The notes: generated by a model not told the origin, from the sequence alone. DNA of 64,000 bases from Kushneria phosphatilytica (GCF_008247605.1 NZ_CP043420.1:1922001-1986000), one strand, 5' to 3'; shown: positions 54,000 through 64,000, counted from the first letter of the stretch. Program-made: numbers and translations.

Positions 54000-54698
54000 C
54001 TACCAGCCCAGCGCCTGTTTGACGAACGGAATAGTCAGCTTGCGCTGAGCCGAGAGTGAAGCGCTATCCAATTGTGCCAGGGCATCGAAAAGACTGGTGA
54101 GCTGTCGCGGTGAGCGGTGCAGAATATAGCGGGCCACCTCATCGGGCAGCTCCATCCCTCGTATGCGAGCACGCAGCTTCAGTGCGTCCAGACGTCCGCT
54201 ATCATCCAGTGGGCGCAGATGAAAGGTGGCCCCCCAGGTCAACCGGGATGCCAGATCGGGCAATCCGACTGACAACTGTCGTGGAGCGCTATCGGCAGCG
54301 ACGATGAGTCGCGTATTGTTGTCCCTGAGCCGATTGAAGCAGTGAAACAACCCTTCCTCCCAGCGACGACGCCCCATCACGCTTTGCAGATCATCGATGG
54401 CGACCAGGTCAAGCGTTTCAAGATCCTCGAGCATATGTGGCGGAAAGTGGCCGAGATCGGCGAGTGGCAAATAAAGCGCACGTCGATCAAGATCGTCGGC
54501 AAGGTGACAGGCAGCCTGCAGCAGGTGAGTCCTACCCGACTGAGGCGCCCCCCAGAGATAGAGAAATGGCTCTCCAGAAGGCTCAAGCTGATGACGCAGC
54601 CGCTCGACCAGTGCCTGGTTGGCATCAGGAAGAAAACCAGCGAGGGTCGCATCATCTCGCAACCCCACACCAAGCGGTAATTGAGCAGGACCAGGCAT
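54000..54698 (-). CDS. hda: DnaA regulatory inactivator Hda
   Basis: AAA+ protein (232 aa) that, bound to the loaded sliding clamp, stimulates DnaA-ATP hydrolysis and prevents re-initiation. The clamp-binding motif QLPLGV is at residues 6-11. Walker A is degenerate (GAPQSGRTHLL) as in Hda; the Walker B region is LVAIDDLQSVMG and sensor II FHLRPLDD follows. Start overlaps the stop of the upstream PerM-like gene (TGATG). Confidence 0.95.
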   Translation of the reverse strand: MPGPAQLPLGVGLRDDATLAGFLPDANQALVERLRHQLEPSGEPFLYLWGAPQSGRTHLLQAACHLADDLDRRALYLPLADLGHFPPHMLEDLETLDLVAIDDLQSVMGRRRWEEGLFHCFNRLRDNNTRLIVAADSAPRQLSVGLPDLASRLTWGATFHLRPLDDSGRLDALKLRARIRGMELPDEVARYILHRSPRQLTSLFDALAQLDSASLSAQRKLTIPFVKQALGW

Positions 54699-55765
54699 CA
54701 GTTGGAAGAGTCGTCGGCATTCGGGTTGTCATAGAGCGCACTATCCAGATAGCGCGCCAGCAAGTGTCGTAACACTACCATGATGATGGCAGCAGCGGGC
54801 AATGCCAGCAGAATGCCCACAAATCCGAACAGTTGCCCACCCGCCATGACCGCGAAAATGACGGCTACGGGATGCAGGCCAATCTTGTCCCCCAGCAACA
54901 AGGGTTGCAACACCATGCCTTCAAGCAGATGCCCGATCAGAAAGACACCCGCCACACCGATCATCGGCCACATTGCCTGAAACTGGAAGAAGGTCACCAG
55001 TTCGGCTGTCAGAATGCCGGTAATCGCGCCCAGATAAGGCACGATACTGATCAACCCCGCCATCAGTCCGATCAGCAAACCGAAACGAACACCGAGCAAT
55101 GACAGCCCAATGGCGTATACACCACCCAAGACCAGCATGACGATCAACTGACCGCGAAGAAAAGCCCCCAGCACTTCGTCGCACTCACGAGCCAGCCGTG
55201 TCACGGTGGGCTCGAAGGCGCGCGGCAGCAATTCGCGCAGTGCTCGTTTCATTCGATCCCAGTCCAGCAGCATGTAAAACGAGACCACCGGGATCAGCAG
55301 CAGATTGGCAATCCATATCGCCAGCGCCATGCCCGAGCGTGACAGCTGACCCAGTACCTGAGCGGCGACCGTGCTCGCCTCGCGCCAGTGCCCGAAGATT
55401 ACCGCACGGATCTGCTCGAAATCGGTCGAAATATCATAATCGGTCCACTGCTCAATACGCGGAATGGCGTTACCTTGCAGCCAGTTGATCACCACGGGAA
55501 TGATATCGATCAGTTGCAACAACTGTCGCCATACCAGCGGGATGACCACCAATGCCGTCAGCACGATCAACAGCAGCATGAAAATGAACACAACACTGAC
55601 CGCCAACCGGCGCGATAATCCTCGGCGCTGAAGCCAGTCGGCCACCGGGTCCCCCAGATAAGCCAGCACCAGACTGATAAAGAACGGCATCAGAATGGGT
55701 TGTAGCGCGCTGAGCAACCAGAGCAGCGCGGCACCGATCAGTATGGCCCACCATTGCCGGGGCAT
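54698..55765 (-). CDS. AI-2E/PerM-family membrane protein
   Basis: A 355-residue protein with about seven or eight membrane segments. The conserved PFFISLVLAYLGDPVADWLQ and GVRFGLLIGLMAGLISIVPY then LGAITG segments identify the PerM/AI-2E exporter family. Family members include putative AI-2 exporters and sodium/proton antiporters; substrate here is unknown. ATG at 55765 (MPRQWWAIL) has AGGAG upstream. Operon with hda, divergent from purMN, a neighbourhood common in gammaproteobacteria. Confidence 0.9.
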   Translation of the reverse strand: MPRQWWAILIGAALLWLLSALQPILMPFFISLVLAYLGDPVADWLQRRGLSRRLAVSVVFIFMLLLIVLTALVVIPLVWRQLLQLIDIIPVVINWLQGNAIPRIEQWTDYDISTDFEQIRAVIFGHWREASTVAAQVLGQLSRSGMALAIWIANLLLIPVVSFYMLLDWDRMKRALRELLPRAFEPTVTRLARECDEVLGAFLRGQLIVMLVLGGVYAIGLSLLGVRFGLLIGLMAGLISIVPYLGAITGILTAELVTFFQFQAMWPMIGVAGVFLIGHLLEGMVLQPLLLGDKIGLHPVAVIFAVMAGGQLFGFVGILLALPAAAIIMVVLRHLLARYLDSALYDNPNADDSSN

Positions 55766-55923
55766 GGCTTCTCCTGTTGCCGAAGGTGAAAGTCGAGCCG
55801 ACAGCCTGTTGTTTGCCGACAGGAGGATCATGCCAGTGAAAAGCGCGAGGGGCGATGTTACAATCGCGCCCCTCTCCAGAGACCCCTGACCCCCGGCTTG
55901 AGCGCCCGTCACAGGAGCCCGAC

Positions 55924-56997
55924 ATGACCGCTTCCTCTTCCCGTGAATCGCTGTCCTACAAGGACGCAGGCGTCGATATCGATGCCGGTAATGCCCTCGT
56001 CGATCGCATCAAGGGTGTTGCCAAACGGACAGCCCGACCGGAAGTCATGGGCGGACTGGGTGGCTTCGGCGCACTCTGTCAGCTTCCGACCGGTTATCGC
56101 GAACCGGTACTGGTTTCCGGTACCGATGGTGTCGGCACCAAACTTCGTCTGGCCATGGATCTCGGTCGCCATGACACTATCGGCATCGATCTGGTCGCAA
56201 TGTGCGTCAACGATCTGATTGTCTGTGGCGCCGAACCTTTGATGTTTCTGGATTATTATGCAACCGGCCAGCTGGATGTCGATATCGCCGCCAGTGTCGT
56301 CACCGGCATCGGCACAGGATGCGAACAGGCCGGTTGCGCGCTGGTGGGCGGTGAAACGGCCGAAATGCCCGGCATGTACGAAGGCTCGGATTACGATCTG
56401 GCCGGTTTCTGCGTAGGCGTGGTGGAAAAAAGTGAAATCCTTGATGGCAGCAGGGTTGGTGAAGGCGATGTTGTACTGGGGCTGGCCGCCAGCGGGCCGC
56501 ATTCGAACGGCTATTCGCTGATTCGTCGTATCGTCGAGCGCAGTCAGGCCGATCTTGCCTCTCCTCTCCATGACAGCAGCGAACGCAGCCTGGGCGATGC
56601 CCTGATGGCTCCCACCCGCATCTATGTCCGTGCCCTGCTCTCGCTTCTGCGCGACAGCGATATTCCAGTGCACGCGCTGTCTCACATCACCGGTGGTGGT
56701 CTGCTGGAGAACATTCCCCGGGTATTGCCCGAACACGCCTGCGTCCATCTCGACACCCGAAGCTGGCAACGTCCAGCAGTCTTCGACTGGCTACAGCGAG
56801 AAGGCAATGTCGATGAGCATGAAATGCACCGCGTCTTCAACTGCGGCATCGGCATGATCGTGGTCGTCCCCGCCGCCGAAGCCGCGCGTGCTACTGAACA
56901 CCTCTCTGCCCAGGGTGAAACCGTTTATCGACTTGGTCAGGTACGACCGCGTGGCGATCAACCCGAACAGGTACAGCTGGAGAATCTGCCGGCATGA
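55924..56997 (+). CDS. purM: Phosphoribosylformylglycinamidine cyclo-ligase
   Basis: AIR synthetase (357 aa), fifth step of purine synthesis, closing the imidazole ring with ATP. N-terminal [20 protein letters not shown], then [36 protein letters not shown] and [20 protein letters not shown] at 55924 has AGGAG upstream. Overlaps purN by 4 nt. Confidence 0.97.
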   Translation: MTASSSRESLSYKDAGVDIDAGNALVDRIKGVAKRTARPEVMGGLGGFGALCQLPTGYREPVLVSGTDGVGTKLRLAMDLGRHDTIGIDLVAMCVNDLIVCGAEPLMFLDYYATGQLDVDIAASVVTGIGTGCEQAGCALVGGETAEMPGMYEGSDYDLAGFCVGVVEKSEILDGSRVGEGDVVLGLAASGPHSNGYSLIRRIVERSQADLASPLHDSSERSLGDALMAPTRIYVRALLSLLRDSDIPVHALSHITGGGLLENIPRVLPEHACVHLDTRSWQRPAVFDWLQREGNVDEHEMHRVFNCGIGMIVVVPAAEAARATEHLSAQGETVYRLGQVRPRGDQPEQVQLENLPA

Positions 56998-57719
56998 GCG
57001 ACACCCCCGAAAACAGTGATCACAGTCCGGAATATGCCGCTGAACAGGCCGAGCCACGTCGCATCGTGGTACTGATTTCAGGTAATGGCACCAATTTGCA
57101 GGCACTGATCGATGCCCAGGAAACCGAGGAACTGGGTGGAGAGATTGCTGCCGTCATTTCCAATCGTGGCGATGCCTACGGCCTGGTACGTGCCCGGGAA
57201 GCCGGCATCCCGGCCGTGGTGCTGCCTCATCACGAGTACGACTCACGCGAGCGCTATGACAGTGCCCTGATCAAGGTCATTGACCGTCATGCGCCCGATC
57301 TGATCGTGCTGGCCGGGTTCATGCGCATCCTGACACCACTACTTGTTCAGCGCTACCACGGTCGAATGGTGAATATCCATCCTTCGTTGCTGCCAGCCTA
57401 TCGTGGACTGCATACCCATCAGCGCGCACTGGATGAAGGGGTCAGCGAGCATGGTGCCAGTGTGCACTTCGTGACCGAGGAGCTCGATGGCGGGCCTTTG
57501 ATCGTACAGGCCGCTGTTCCGGTCATGCCGGGAGATACAGTCGAACAACTGGCCGAGCGCGTACAGACCCGCGAACATCTCATTTATCCCATGGTCATTC
57601 GCTGGTTCCTGGAGGGTCGATTGCAACTGGCAGACGATCGCCCACAACTCGACGGTCATCCTCTCCCCATGACAGGCCTGCGCCTTGCTGCAGAAGATGT
57701 CAGCGAGGAAGACCTGTAA
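56994..57719 (+). CDS. purN: Phosphoribosylglycinamide formyltransferase
   Basis: GAR transformylase (241 aa), third step of purine synthesis, using 10-formyl-[19 protein letters not shown] binds phosphate. [20 protein letters not shown] and [12 protein letters not shown] hold the Asn-His-Asp catalytic set. A roughly 20-residue acidic N-terminal extension is unusual compared with E. coli. Coupled to purM. Confidence 0.96.
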   Translation: MSDTPENSDHSPEYAAEQAEPRRIVVLISGNGTNLQALIDAQETEELGGEIAAVISNRGDAYGLVRAREAGIPAVVLPHHEYDSRERYDSALIKVIDRHAPDLIVLAGFMRILTPLLVQRYHGRMVNIHPSLLPAYRGLHTHQRALDEGVSEHGASVHFVTEELDGGPLIVQAAVPVMPGDTVEQLAERVQTREHLIYPMVIRWFLEGRLQLADDRPQLDGHPLPMTGLRLAAEDVSEEDL

Positions 57720-57879
57720 CCGCCTTCTACCGCTCTTCTTATGCCTGCTGTATGCAGACATCCCCCGGCCTGGCTCCTGAAAGCAACACTTGCGCCCCTG
57801 TCAGGCTCTGCCAGGCTGTTGATTGATCAGACTTTCGTCTATTGCGCTTGACTCATCGATCAACAGGGAAGCTGTCGAT

Positions 57880-58959
57880 ATGCAATACCGTCCACTTGGC
57901 AACTCCGGACTGCTGGTATCGGAAATCGTACTGGGCACCGTTCCCTTCGGCGGTAGCGGTGGTTTTGAAAAGGCGGCCAGCGTCGATGTTGAAGGCGCTC
58001 GGCGACAGATCGACATGGCACTCGATGCCGGCGTTAATCTGATCGACACTGCCGATCTCTACTCAATGGGTGAAGCCGAAGAAATTACCGGCAAGGCGCT
58101 GGGTGACAAGCGCAAGGACATCATCCTTGCCAGCAAGGCACGCAGCCCCATGGGGGATAACCCCAACCACAGCGGCTTCTCCCGCTATCATCTGATCGAA
58201 GCTTGCGAGGCCAGTCTCAAGCGGCTCGGCACCGACCATATCGACCTCTATCAGATGCATAACTGGGATGGTGTCACCCCCATCGAGGAGATGCTCTACG
58301 CCCTCGATCACCTGATTCAGAGCGGCAAGATTCGCTACTACGGCACCTCCAATTTCACCGGCTGGCAGATGATGAAAACCATTGGCCGTGCCGAGCTACA
58401 CAATCTGGCTCGCCCCATCAGTCAGCAGATCTACTACACGCCCGAGTCGCGCGAGGCCGAATACGAGCTGATGCCGCTGGCTATCGATCAGAATCTCGGC
58501 ACGCTGGTTTGGGGGCCCATGGGTGAAGGACTGTTCAACGGCAAGGTACGCCGTGGGCAAAAAGCGCCGGAGGGAACACGTCAGGGTAACAACTGGCCGG
58601 AGCCCTATATCCATGACATGGAGCGCGCCTATGACATCATCGAACTGTTTGCCGAAATCGCCGAGACACATAACACCTCGATCCCGCGCGCCTGTCTGGC
58701 ATGGCTGAAGGATCGGCCCGGCGTCACCTCACTGATTATCGGCGCCCGCAACGAAGCACATCTACAGGATGATCTGGCGGCCGCTGAACTGTCGCTGAGT
58801 CAGCAGGAACTGGATCGCATCGAGGAAGCCACCCGCCCGGCGCCGCTCTATCCATACTGGCATCGGATCGTGGCCGGCATGGATCGCATCGACAAGGCCG
58901 AGCGACCTTTCATCGACAGTTTCCGCAAAACCATTGCCAACCGTAACGACTACCGATAA
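57880..58959 (+). CDS. Aldo/keto reductase
   Basis: A 359-residue AKR TIM barrel. Catalytic tetrad: Asp and Tyr in NLIDTADLYSMGEAEEITGK, Lys in ILASKARSP, His in LYQMHNWD. NADPH-binding end: SLIIGARNEAHLQDDL. It resembles the YghZ/PdxI-type bacterial aldo/keto reductases; substrate unknown. The start at 57880 (MQYRPLGNSGL) is the usual AKR opening. Confidence 0.92.
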   Translation: MQYRPLGNSGLLVSEIVLGTVPFGGSGGFEKAASVDVEGARRQIDMALDAGVNLIDTADLYSMGEAEEITGKALGDKRKDIILASKARSPMGDNPNHSGFSRYHLIEACEASLKRLGTDHIDLYQMHNWDGVTPIEEMLYALDHLIQSGKIRYYGTSNFTGWQMMKTIGRAELHNLARPISQQIYYTPESREAEYELMPLAIDQNLGTLVWGPMGEGLFNGKVRRGQKAPEGTRQGNNWPEPYIHDMERAYDIIELFAEIAETHNTSIPRACLAWLKDRPGVTSLIIGARNEAHLQDDLAAAELSLSQQELDRIEEATRPAPLYPYWHRIVAGMDRIDKAERPFIDSFRKTIANRNDYR

Positions 58960-58968
58960 CCGAGCAGC

Positions 58969-59001
58969 ATGAAAAAAGCCCCTTGATGGGGCTTTTTTCA
59001 T
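58969..59001. terminator. Bidirectional terminator between aldo/keto reductase and dcd
   Basis: A symmetric hairpin: AAAAAAGCCCC and GGGGCTTTTTT around a TTGAT loop, within ATGA...TCAT. It has T-runs on both strands and serves both convergent genes. Confidence 0.95.
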
Positions 59002-59022
59002 GGCTGGAAGAAGCGCCCGGCA

Positions 59023-59589
59023 TCAGGTCCGCGGCAGGGTAACGCCACGCTGCCCCATATACTTGCCGCCACGATCCTTGTAGGAAACGTCACAGTCCTC
59101 ATCGGACTCCAGAAACAACATCTGCGCAACACCCTCGTTGGCATAAATGCGGGCGGGCAGATTGGTAGTGTTGGAGAACTCCAGCGTCACATGCCCCTCC
59201 CATTCGGGTTCAAGCGGCGTGACATTGACGATGATCCCGCAGCGCGCATAGGTAGACTTGCCCAGACAGATGGTCAGTACATTCCGCGGAATACGGAAGT
59301 ATTCCACGGTACGCGCCAGCGCAAAGGAATTCGGCGGGATGACACAGGCTTCACCCTTCACATCAACGAAGCTCTTGTCATCGAAGTGCTTGGGGTCAAC
59401 GGTCGCCGAATGAATATTGGTGAACACCTTGAACTCATCCGAGCAGCGCACGTCATAGCCATAGCTCGAGGTCCCATAGGAGATCACTCGCTGATCGCCC
59501 ACATGACGAACCTGATCGAATTCGAACGGTTCGATCATGCCATGTTCCTGCGCCATGCGGCGGATCCATTTATCAGCCTTGATACTCAC
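59023..59589 (-). CDS. dcd: dCTP deaminase
   Basis: Deaminates dCTP to dUTP for thymidylate synthesis (188 aa). [20 protein letters not shown] holds the catalytic region, followed by [20 protein letters not shown]. The start is GTG at 59589 (VSIKADKWI) with GAGGGAG upstream; the longer open frame is not family sequence. ung nearby (38 kb) would deal with misincorporated uracil. Confidence 0.97.
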   Translation of the reverse strand: MSIKADKWIRRMAQEHGMIEPFEFDQVRHVGDQRVISYGTSSYGYDVRCSDEFKVFTNIHSATVDPKHFDDKSFVDVKGEACVIPPNSFALARTVEYFRIPRNVLTICLGKSTYARCGIIVNVTPLEPEWEGHVTLEFSNTTNLPARIYANEGVAQMLFLESDEDCDVSYKDRGGKYMGQRGVTLPRT

Positions 59590-59667
59590 GAGTGCGCTCC
59601 CTCGACATAGAGCGGAAATGTACACAGGCGTGTCATGTCGCTGCCAGGCAGCCCATGACACACACAA

Positions 59668-59692
59668 ACGGGCCGGTATGATACCGGCCCGT
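59668..59692 (-). terminator. Hairpin after apbC
   Basis: 12-bp perfect inverted repeat ACGGGCCGGTAT / ATACCGGCCCGT with a single central base, 37 nt after the apbC stop. On the minus strand TTTGTGTGTG follows, a weak U-tract. Probable terminator ahead of dcd. Confidence 0.6.
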
Positions 59693-59729
59693 GACGAGTT
59701 TTCCAAAGCGTGTCAGCGGCAACAGCATG

Positions 59730-60590
59730 CTACTCGCCAAAGCTGATCGAAGGCCCGCCCTGTGCCCCCTTTGCCGCCAATTGCTCATCAATCCGCGAGG
59801 CCATGCGCCGAAAGGTCATGGCCACATCACCCTCAGGCTCGGCGACTACAGTAGGTCGACCACCATCAACCTGCTCACGGATCGATAACGCCAGAGGGAG
59901 CTGCCCCAGCATTTCGGTATCATACTGGGCAGCAATCTTCTCACCGCCACCCTCACCAAAAATATGCTCGGTATGACCGCAATTCGAGCAGGTGTGCAAA
60001 CTCATGTTCTCGACCACGCCAAGCACCGGTACATTGACCTTGCGGAACATCTCGATACCCTTGCGCGCATCCAGCAGGGCAATGTCCTGCGGCGTGGTCA
60101 CGATCACCGACCCGGTCACCGGCACCTTCTGCGATAGCGTCAGCTGGATATCCCCGGTTCCCGGCGGCATATCGATGAACAGATAATCCAGTTCGCCCCA
60201 CTCGGTCTGGGTCAACAACTGCTGAAAGGCGCCGGAGACCATCGGCCCCCGCCAAACCATGGCGGTTTCGATATCCACCAGCATCGCCATCGACATCGCC
60301 TTCAGACCATGTGCCTCGACCGGTCGCATGGTTTGATCGTCTACCATGCTCGGCCGCGTGCCCGGGGCAATACCCAGCATCTGTGCCTGACTGGGACCAT
60401 AAATATCGGCATCCAGCAGGCCGACCCGATGACCTTCGGCCGCCATGGCCAGTGCCAGATTGACCGTAACGGTCGACTTGCCGACGCCTCCCTTGCCGGA
60501 AGCGACGGCCACCACATGCTTCACACTCTCGAGCACGGGATTCTCCACGAAACGAAATGCATTTGCATCAGTATAAACCGTCGGCGCCAA
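59730..60590 (-). CDS. apbC: Iron-sulfur cluster carrier ATPase ApbC/Mrp
   Basis: P-loop ATPase (about 286 aa) that carries [4Fe-4S] clusters to apoproteins. Deviant Walker A SGKGGVGKSTVTVNL, LLDADIYGPSQAQMLGI, FIDMPPGTGDIQLTL, and the cluster-binding CxxC in HTCSNCGHTEHIFGEGGG. The N-terminal MIP18 domain of longer Mrp proteins is absent. No ATG is available: the longest frame begins with TTG at 60590. A GTG at 60536 preceded by GGAG is the alternative, but FRFVENPVLESV upstream of it looks family-like. Confidence 0.93.
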   Translation of the reverse strand: MAPTVYTDANAFRFVENPVLESVKHVVAVASGKGGVGKSTVTVNLALAMAAEGHRVGLLDADIYGPSQAQMLGIAPGTRPSMVDDQTMRPVEAHGLKAMSMAMLVDIETAMVWRGPMVSGAFQQLLTQTEWGELDYLFIDMPPGTGDIQLTLSQKVPVTGSVIVTTPQDIALLDARKGIEMFRKVNVPVLGVVENMSLHTCSNCGHTEHIFGEGGGEKIAAQYDTEMLGQLPLALSIREQVDGGRPTVVAEPEGDVAMTFRRMASRIDEQLAAKGAQGGPSISFGE

Positions 60591-60620
60591 CTCTCACCAA
60601 ACGGATTGCCTTTGAATCAC

Positions 60621-61037
60621 TCAGTGATCGACCCGGCCTCGCAGAGCCTTGCGCTGACCACGCTGCTTCTTGTGCTCGAGTCGCCGACGCTTCGCGGATC
60701 GACTGGGCCCGGTTGGCTTGCGAGGTTTGGCGGTATATATCACGCGCTTGATCAGCTGTTTCAGACGATGGCGCGCCTCCTCACGATTCTGCTGCTGGGT
60801 ACGATACTGTTGAGCTCGAATGACAACCACACCCTCTTGGGTAATACGGTCATCATTGAGCGCCAGCAGTTTCTCCCTGATGCCCTCGGGCAGACTGGAG
60901 GCATGAATATCGAAACGCAGATGAATGGCAGAGGCGACCTTGTTGACGTTCTGACCACCCGCTCCCTGAGACCGCATTGCGTGCATGATGATCTCGTGAT
61001 CGGGAATGACAATGTTCCGGGATACTTGTAGCGCCAT
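60621..61037 (-). CDS. arfB: Alternative ribosome-rescue factor ArfB
   Basis: A 138-residue peptidyl-tRNA hydrolase (YaeJ) that frees stalled ribosomes. The GGQ motif is in RSQGAGGQNVNKVASAI, and the C-terminal tail is highly basic (SAKRRRLEHKKQRGQRKAL), as needed to enter the mRNA channel. ATG at 61037 (MALQVSRNIVIPD) chosen. Confidence 0.95.
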   Translation of the reverse strand: MALQVSRNIVIPDHEIIMHAMRSQGAGGQNVNKVASAIHLRFDIHASSLPEGIREKLLALNDDRITQEGVVVIRAQQYRTQQQNREEARHRLKQLIKRVIYTAKPRKPTGPSRSAKRRRLEHKKQRGQRKALRGRVDH

Positions 61038-61082
61038 TAACCCCTCCTGCCAGGCAGGGACGACAGTTGTCGTCACCGATAC

Positions 61083-61544
61083 TCAATCGAGCCCCAGCAC
61101 CTCCCAGGCGCGAAGCTTGGCATTGATGAAATCGTTATGCTCGACATGCAAAAGCTCCGCCAGCTTGCGTACCCGTGCTTCCTCCAATGGGTCCAGCTCG
61201 CCATCGGCATAGGCCAGCTGCCACATGCGCTGCACCAGGGCAATCTTGCGCTGATAGTCGTAGCGATCATTGATCAGTCGCACAAACTGATAATGATCCA
61301 CGCTCTCTTCGACTTCCTGCTGCGCCAGCTGTACCAGCTCGCTGACATCAGCGTCATCGAGTGAAAAGCGTCGCTGCAGCATTTGTGTCAGTGCCGTTTG
61401 TTCACTGTCATCGATTTTGCCATCGGCACGGACGATTTCGCATAACAGTGCAGCCGTGGCCAACTCCAGCGTCAGTTCAGCATCGTTGGCCGCTTCGGGC
61501 TGACTCACCATGCGATCAAAGAAATTCTGTATGGTATCGAGCAT
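61083..61544 (-). CDS. TerB-like protein
   Basis: A 153-residue helical protein with the TerB/DjlA-N pattern: ATAALLCEIVRADGKIDDSE and its echo MWQLAYADGELDPLEEARVR, two acidic DGxxxxxE segments that can bind metal in TerB folds. Chromosomal members are widespread and mostly uncharacterised, and need not confer tellurite resistance. ATG at 61544 (MLDTIQNFFD) chosen. Coding 45 nt upstream of arfB. Confidence 0.85.
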   Translation of the reverse strand: MLDTIQNFFDRMVSQPEAANDAELTLELATAALLCEIVRADGKIDDSEQTALTQMLQRRFSLDDADVSELVQLAQQEVEESVDHYQFVRLINDRYDYQRKIALVQRMWQLAYADGELDPLEEARVRKLAELLHVEHNDFINAKLRAWEVLGLD

Positions 61545-61659
61545 TGCTCTCTCCTGCGCTCGGCAAAACAAACACATCACGTTACAGGAATATTCGACCC
61601 CTTTCAGACGTCAGGTTCCGCCTGACATTGCCTCATCCGGTGCCGGCAGGCGGTTAACG

Positions 61660-64000
61660 TCAGAACAACCCCATCTGCTGATCGATCAGCGCCTCGAAAT
61701 CATCACCCACGAACGGCAGGATCGCCTCAGCCACCGGTTGTAACTGACGTGTCAGATAGTGCTGGTAATCGATGGGCAAGCGACGATTCTCCAGCGGCTC
61801 CGGGCCGGCAACCGTGATCACATAGCTGATCCAGCCGCCGCTTTGGTACTGTCGTGGTCGCCCACACTGAGCATGGTATTCATCCGCCAGCCGCGCCGCG
61901 CGGACATGCGGAGGAACGTTACGCTGATAGGCATCAAGCCGGCGCCGCAACCGTTTTCGATACACCAGTTGCTCATCGAGCTCGCCAGCCAGCAGACTTG
62001 CCACCTGCTCCCGCACAAAGCTCTGATACGGCTCACCTCGAAAGATGCGCCAGTAGAGCTCCTGCTGAAAGCGCTTTGCCAGCGGTGACCAATCGGCACG
62101 TACGGCTTCCAGACCCCGAAACAGCAGCCGCTCGCTGCCATCGACCTGTGTGATCAGACCGGCATAGCGCTTTTTGCTACCCGCTTCGGCCCCGCGAATG
62201 GTCGGCATCAGAAAGCGGCGAAAATGCGTTTCGAACTGCAACTCAAGTGCACTGGTCAGATTCATTGTGCGAGCCAGATGCTTACGCCACCACTGGTTGA
62301 CGTGTGTGACCAGCGCCTGCCCGATGTGTGTTGCTTCCTCTTCCGTATGGGCTTTTCCCAGCGCTACAAATGTAGAATCCGTATCCCCGTAGATAACGGT
62401 ATAACCCTTCGCTTCGATCAACTCGCGGGTTTGATGCATGATCTCGTGACCCCGCAGGGTAATCGAAGAGGCCAATCGGGGATCGAAGAATCGACAACCC
62501 CTGGCGCCAAGCACACCATAAAAGGCATTCATGATGATCTTGAGGGCCTGAGCCAGCGGCGCATTACCATCGCGCCTGGCAGCCTCGCGCCCTTGCCAGA
62601 CCTGCGCTGTCAGCGCGGGCAAGGCATGCTGGGTGCGTGAGAAACGAGCGCCGAGAAATCCTGCTACCGGATGGGCATCTTCCGATTCCTGCAGCCCAAT
62701 GATCAGGCCAACCGGGTCAATCAGAAAGGTCCGGATGATCGAGGGATAGAGACTCTTGAAATCCAGTACCAGCACCGAATCATATAGTCCTGGTTGCGAA
62801 TCCATCACGAAACCGCCGGGACTGTGAGCTTCAGGTAGCTTTTCCCGGTCTGCGGGCAGACTCGGGGCCACATACCCCAGTCGATGCAGGCGCGGAAGGT
62901 AAAGATGAGAGAATGCCGCCACGGAACCGCCATTGCGATCGGCTGGCAGTCCGGTCACGCTCGCCCGTTCGAGTAGAAATTGCATCAGCCGGGTGTGCGC
63001 AAGGATCCGCGCAACCAGCTCACAGTCCTTCAGGTTGTAGCGAGCCAATGCCGGCTTGTTCTCGGCGAACATGCGATTGATCTCCTCCATGCGTTGCCAT
63101 GGATGATCGATCGCCTTGCCCTCGCCCAATAGCTTCTGTGCTACATGCTCCAGGCTGAATGATTCAAAGTTCCAGGTCGCCGAACGCAGTGCTTCGATGC
63201 CATCGATGAGCAGCCGTCCGGGCGCAGAGGCCCGGAAATGCGCAGGGGGACCGCCACTGCCATACCCTTCCATCGGTGCCCCGCCACGTCCCAGACGCAA
63301 CGGTACGCCAAATTGATCGGCATGCTTCTGTAACAGCCGCAGATCGAACTGCACCACGTTCCAGCCGATGATGGCGTCCGGATCATGCCGTGCCAACCAG
63401 TCGTTGAGCCGTTCGATCAATGCCCGGCGCGTCTCACAGTAGATCAGCTCGAAATCCCGATGACGCTCCGCCTCACCTTCCTGACCATTCGGTGGCCCCA
63501 GCATATAAACCGTGCGCTGGCCACACCCTTCAAGCGCAATCGAATAAAGCTCACCGTGCGCGCTGGTTTCAATATCCAGAGAACAAAGTCTGAGCGTCGG
63601 TCTGTAATCCGGCGCCGGCTTCAGCTGTGCCTCGATCAGTCGCTCATCACTGACCTTTTGACCAGTAAAGGATACCGGCGCCGTAATGAAACGCTCCATC
63701 AGATAACGTTCCGGTGGACGCACATCAGCTTCCAGTACTGTCATGCCCGCCTGCTTCAAACGGCGCTCAAGCTGTATCAGCTGGCGGTAATGACGACAAT
63801 AGAGACCCAGCACCGGTTGAGAGTGAAAATCACGCAATTCAAGCGCACGCCATTCAACCCCCGGCTCATCCTGCAGCAGCTGCTCTACCCGGGCACGATA
63901 CACTGCCGGAATGAATCCTACCGAAGTCTGCAGTGGCAGTATGATCTGGCGCGGGCCATGATCGGTCGCCAGCCAGAAGGACACTTCGGTGCCTTCAGCG
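61660..64000 (-). CDS. polB: DNA polymerase II, 5' end beyond window
   Basis: Family B polymerase for translesion and replication restart. The exonuclease domain has [13 protein letters not shown]; polymerase motifs are [19 protein letters not shown] (A), [12 protein letters not shown] (B) and [12 protein letters not shown] (C). The C-terminus GLF is a likely clamp-binding tail. Reading past the first internal start-like GTG (63984), the frame continues to the window edge as [15 protein letters not shown]. This matches E. coli Pol II around residue 20, so the real start lies about 20 residues outside. Confidence 0.96.
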   Translation of the reverse strand, partial: AEGTEVSFWLATDHGPRQIILPLQTSVGFIPAVYRARVEQLLQDEPGVEWRALELRDFHSQPVLGLYCRHYRQLIQLERRLKQAGMTVLEADVRPPERYLMERFITAPVSFTGQKVSDERLIEAQLKPAPDYRPTLRLCSLDIETSAHGELYSIALEGCGQRTVYMLGPPNGQEGEAERHRDFELIYCETRRALIERLNDWLARHDPDAIIGWNVVQFDLRLLQKHADQFGVPLRLGRGGAPMEGYGSGGPPAHFRASAPGRLLIDGIEALRSATWNFESFSLEHVAQKLLGEGKAIDHPWQRMEEINRMFAENKPALARYNLKDCELVARILAHTRLMQFLLERASVTGLPADRNGGSVAAFSHLYLPRLHRLGYVAPSLPADREKLPEAHSPGGFVMDSQPGLYDSVLVLDFKSLYPSIIRTFLIDPVGLIIGLQESEDAHPVAGFLGARFSRTQHALPALTAQVWQGREAARRDGNAPLAQALKIIMNAFYGVLGARGCRFFDPRLASSITLRGHEIMHQTRELIEAKGYTVIYGDTDSTFVALGKAHTEEEATHIGQALVTHVNQWWRKHLARTMNLTSALELQFETHFRRFLMPTIRGAEAGSKKRYAGLITQVDGSERLLFRGLEAVRADWSPLAKRFQQELYWRIFRGEPYQSFVREQVASLLAGELDEQLVYRKRLRRRLDAYQRNVPPHVRAARLADEYHAQCGRPRQYQSGGWISYVITVAGPEPLENRRLPIDYQHYLTRQLQPVAEAILPFVGDDFEALIDQQMGLF

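Noticed and set aside
54837..55102. Plus-strand frames opposite the PerM-like gene
   Set aside because: Composition typical of shadows; the membrane protein on the other strand explains the region.
63984..63984. GTG at 63984 as the polB start
   Set aside because: The frame continues upstream as AEGTEV to the window edge and aligns with E. coli Pol II before VSFWLATD, so the gene is cut by the window.
1..64000. CRISPR arrays, insertion sequences, phage genes, integrases, toxin-antitoxin or restriction systems
   Set aside because: No regular repeat arrays, transposase or integrase motifs, or defence-gene signatures were found on either strand.

Overview
The window looks like a chromosomal segment of a motile, moderately GC-rich gammaproteobacterium, most like Halomonadaceae (Halomonas, Kushneria, Chromohalobacter). 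This is an inference from gene content: an enteric-style FlhDC/MotAB/CheAW block, a Pseudomonas-type MvaT silencer, a purMN/hda/PerM neighbourhood, a metNIQ cluster and glp genes. No insertion sequence, phage, CRISPR array or rRNA was found. Nearly everything is ordinary chromosome. The exception is the strongly AT-richer polysaccharide cluster at about 11.5-18.8 kb.

Region by region. (1) 1-10.5 kb, minus strand, is motility: flhDC, then motA-motB-cheA-cheW and an Aer-type redox receptor cut by the left edge. Downstream sits fliD-fliS-fliT-fliK-like-flhB-C-domain. Sigma-28 promoters can be read before motA and fliD. (2) 10.5-11.4 kb is cysQ. (3) 11.4-23.9 kb, minus strand, is a 10-gene exopolysaccharide/capsule operon: wza, wzc, a polyprenyl-phosphate sugar transferase, six glycosyltransferases and an EpsG/Wzy-like polymerase. 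It starts with an RfaH-type ops element, contains hairpins in its intergenic gaps and ends in a strong terminator. No Wzx flippase, Wzb phosphatase or nucleotide-sugar genes lie within it. (4) 24.1-28.0 kb, plus strand, is a divergent yjbFGH (gfcBCD-like) set, preceded by a chain of overlapping mini-ORFs. (5) 28-33.6 kb holds mvaT, yrbL-like, dinB, purU, an RNase J-like enzyme and a small H-NS-like protein ending in an AT-hook.

(6) 33.7-37.2 kb is a tightly overlapping molybdenum-cofactor operon (mobA, mobB, a moaC-moaD fusion, moaE, moaA). (7) 37.3-40.6 kb holds upp, ung, gpt, apt and ribE. (8) 40.7-44.1 kb is the methionine importer metNIQ behind a long leader, followed by free methionine-R-sulfoxide reductase. 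(9) 44.1-44.4 kb has two identical tRNA-Val(GAC) genes. (10) 44.4-49.7 kb is glycerol metabolism (glpK-glpF, glpR, glpD) with readable GlpR operators. (11) 49.7-53.4 kb holds fumC, a zinc alcohol dehydrogenase and an AttM-like lactonase. (12) 53.5-57.7 kb holds yjbQ, PerM-hda and divergent purM-purN. (13) 57.8-64 kb holds an aldo/keto reductase, dcd, apbC, arfB, a TerB-like protein and polB, cut by the right edge.

The most interesting points are the ops-controlled polysaccharide operon facing yjbFGH, the MoaC-MoaD fusion, the H-NS/AT-hook hybrid, the structured metN leader, and the lactonase/dehydrogenase pair. Start codons were moved downstream of the longest open frame wherever a Shine-Dalgarno sequence or family alignment supported it.
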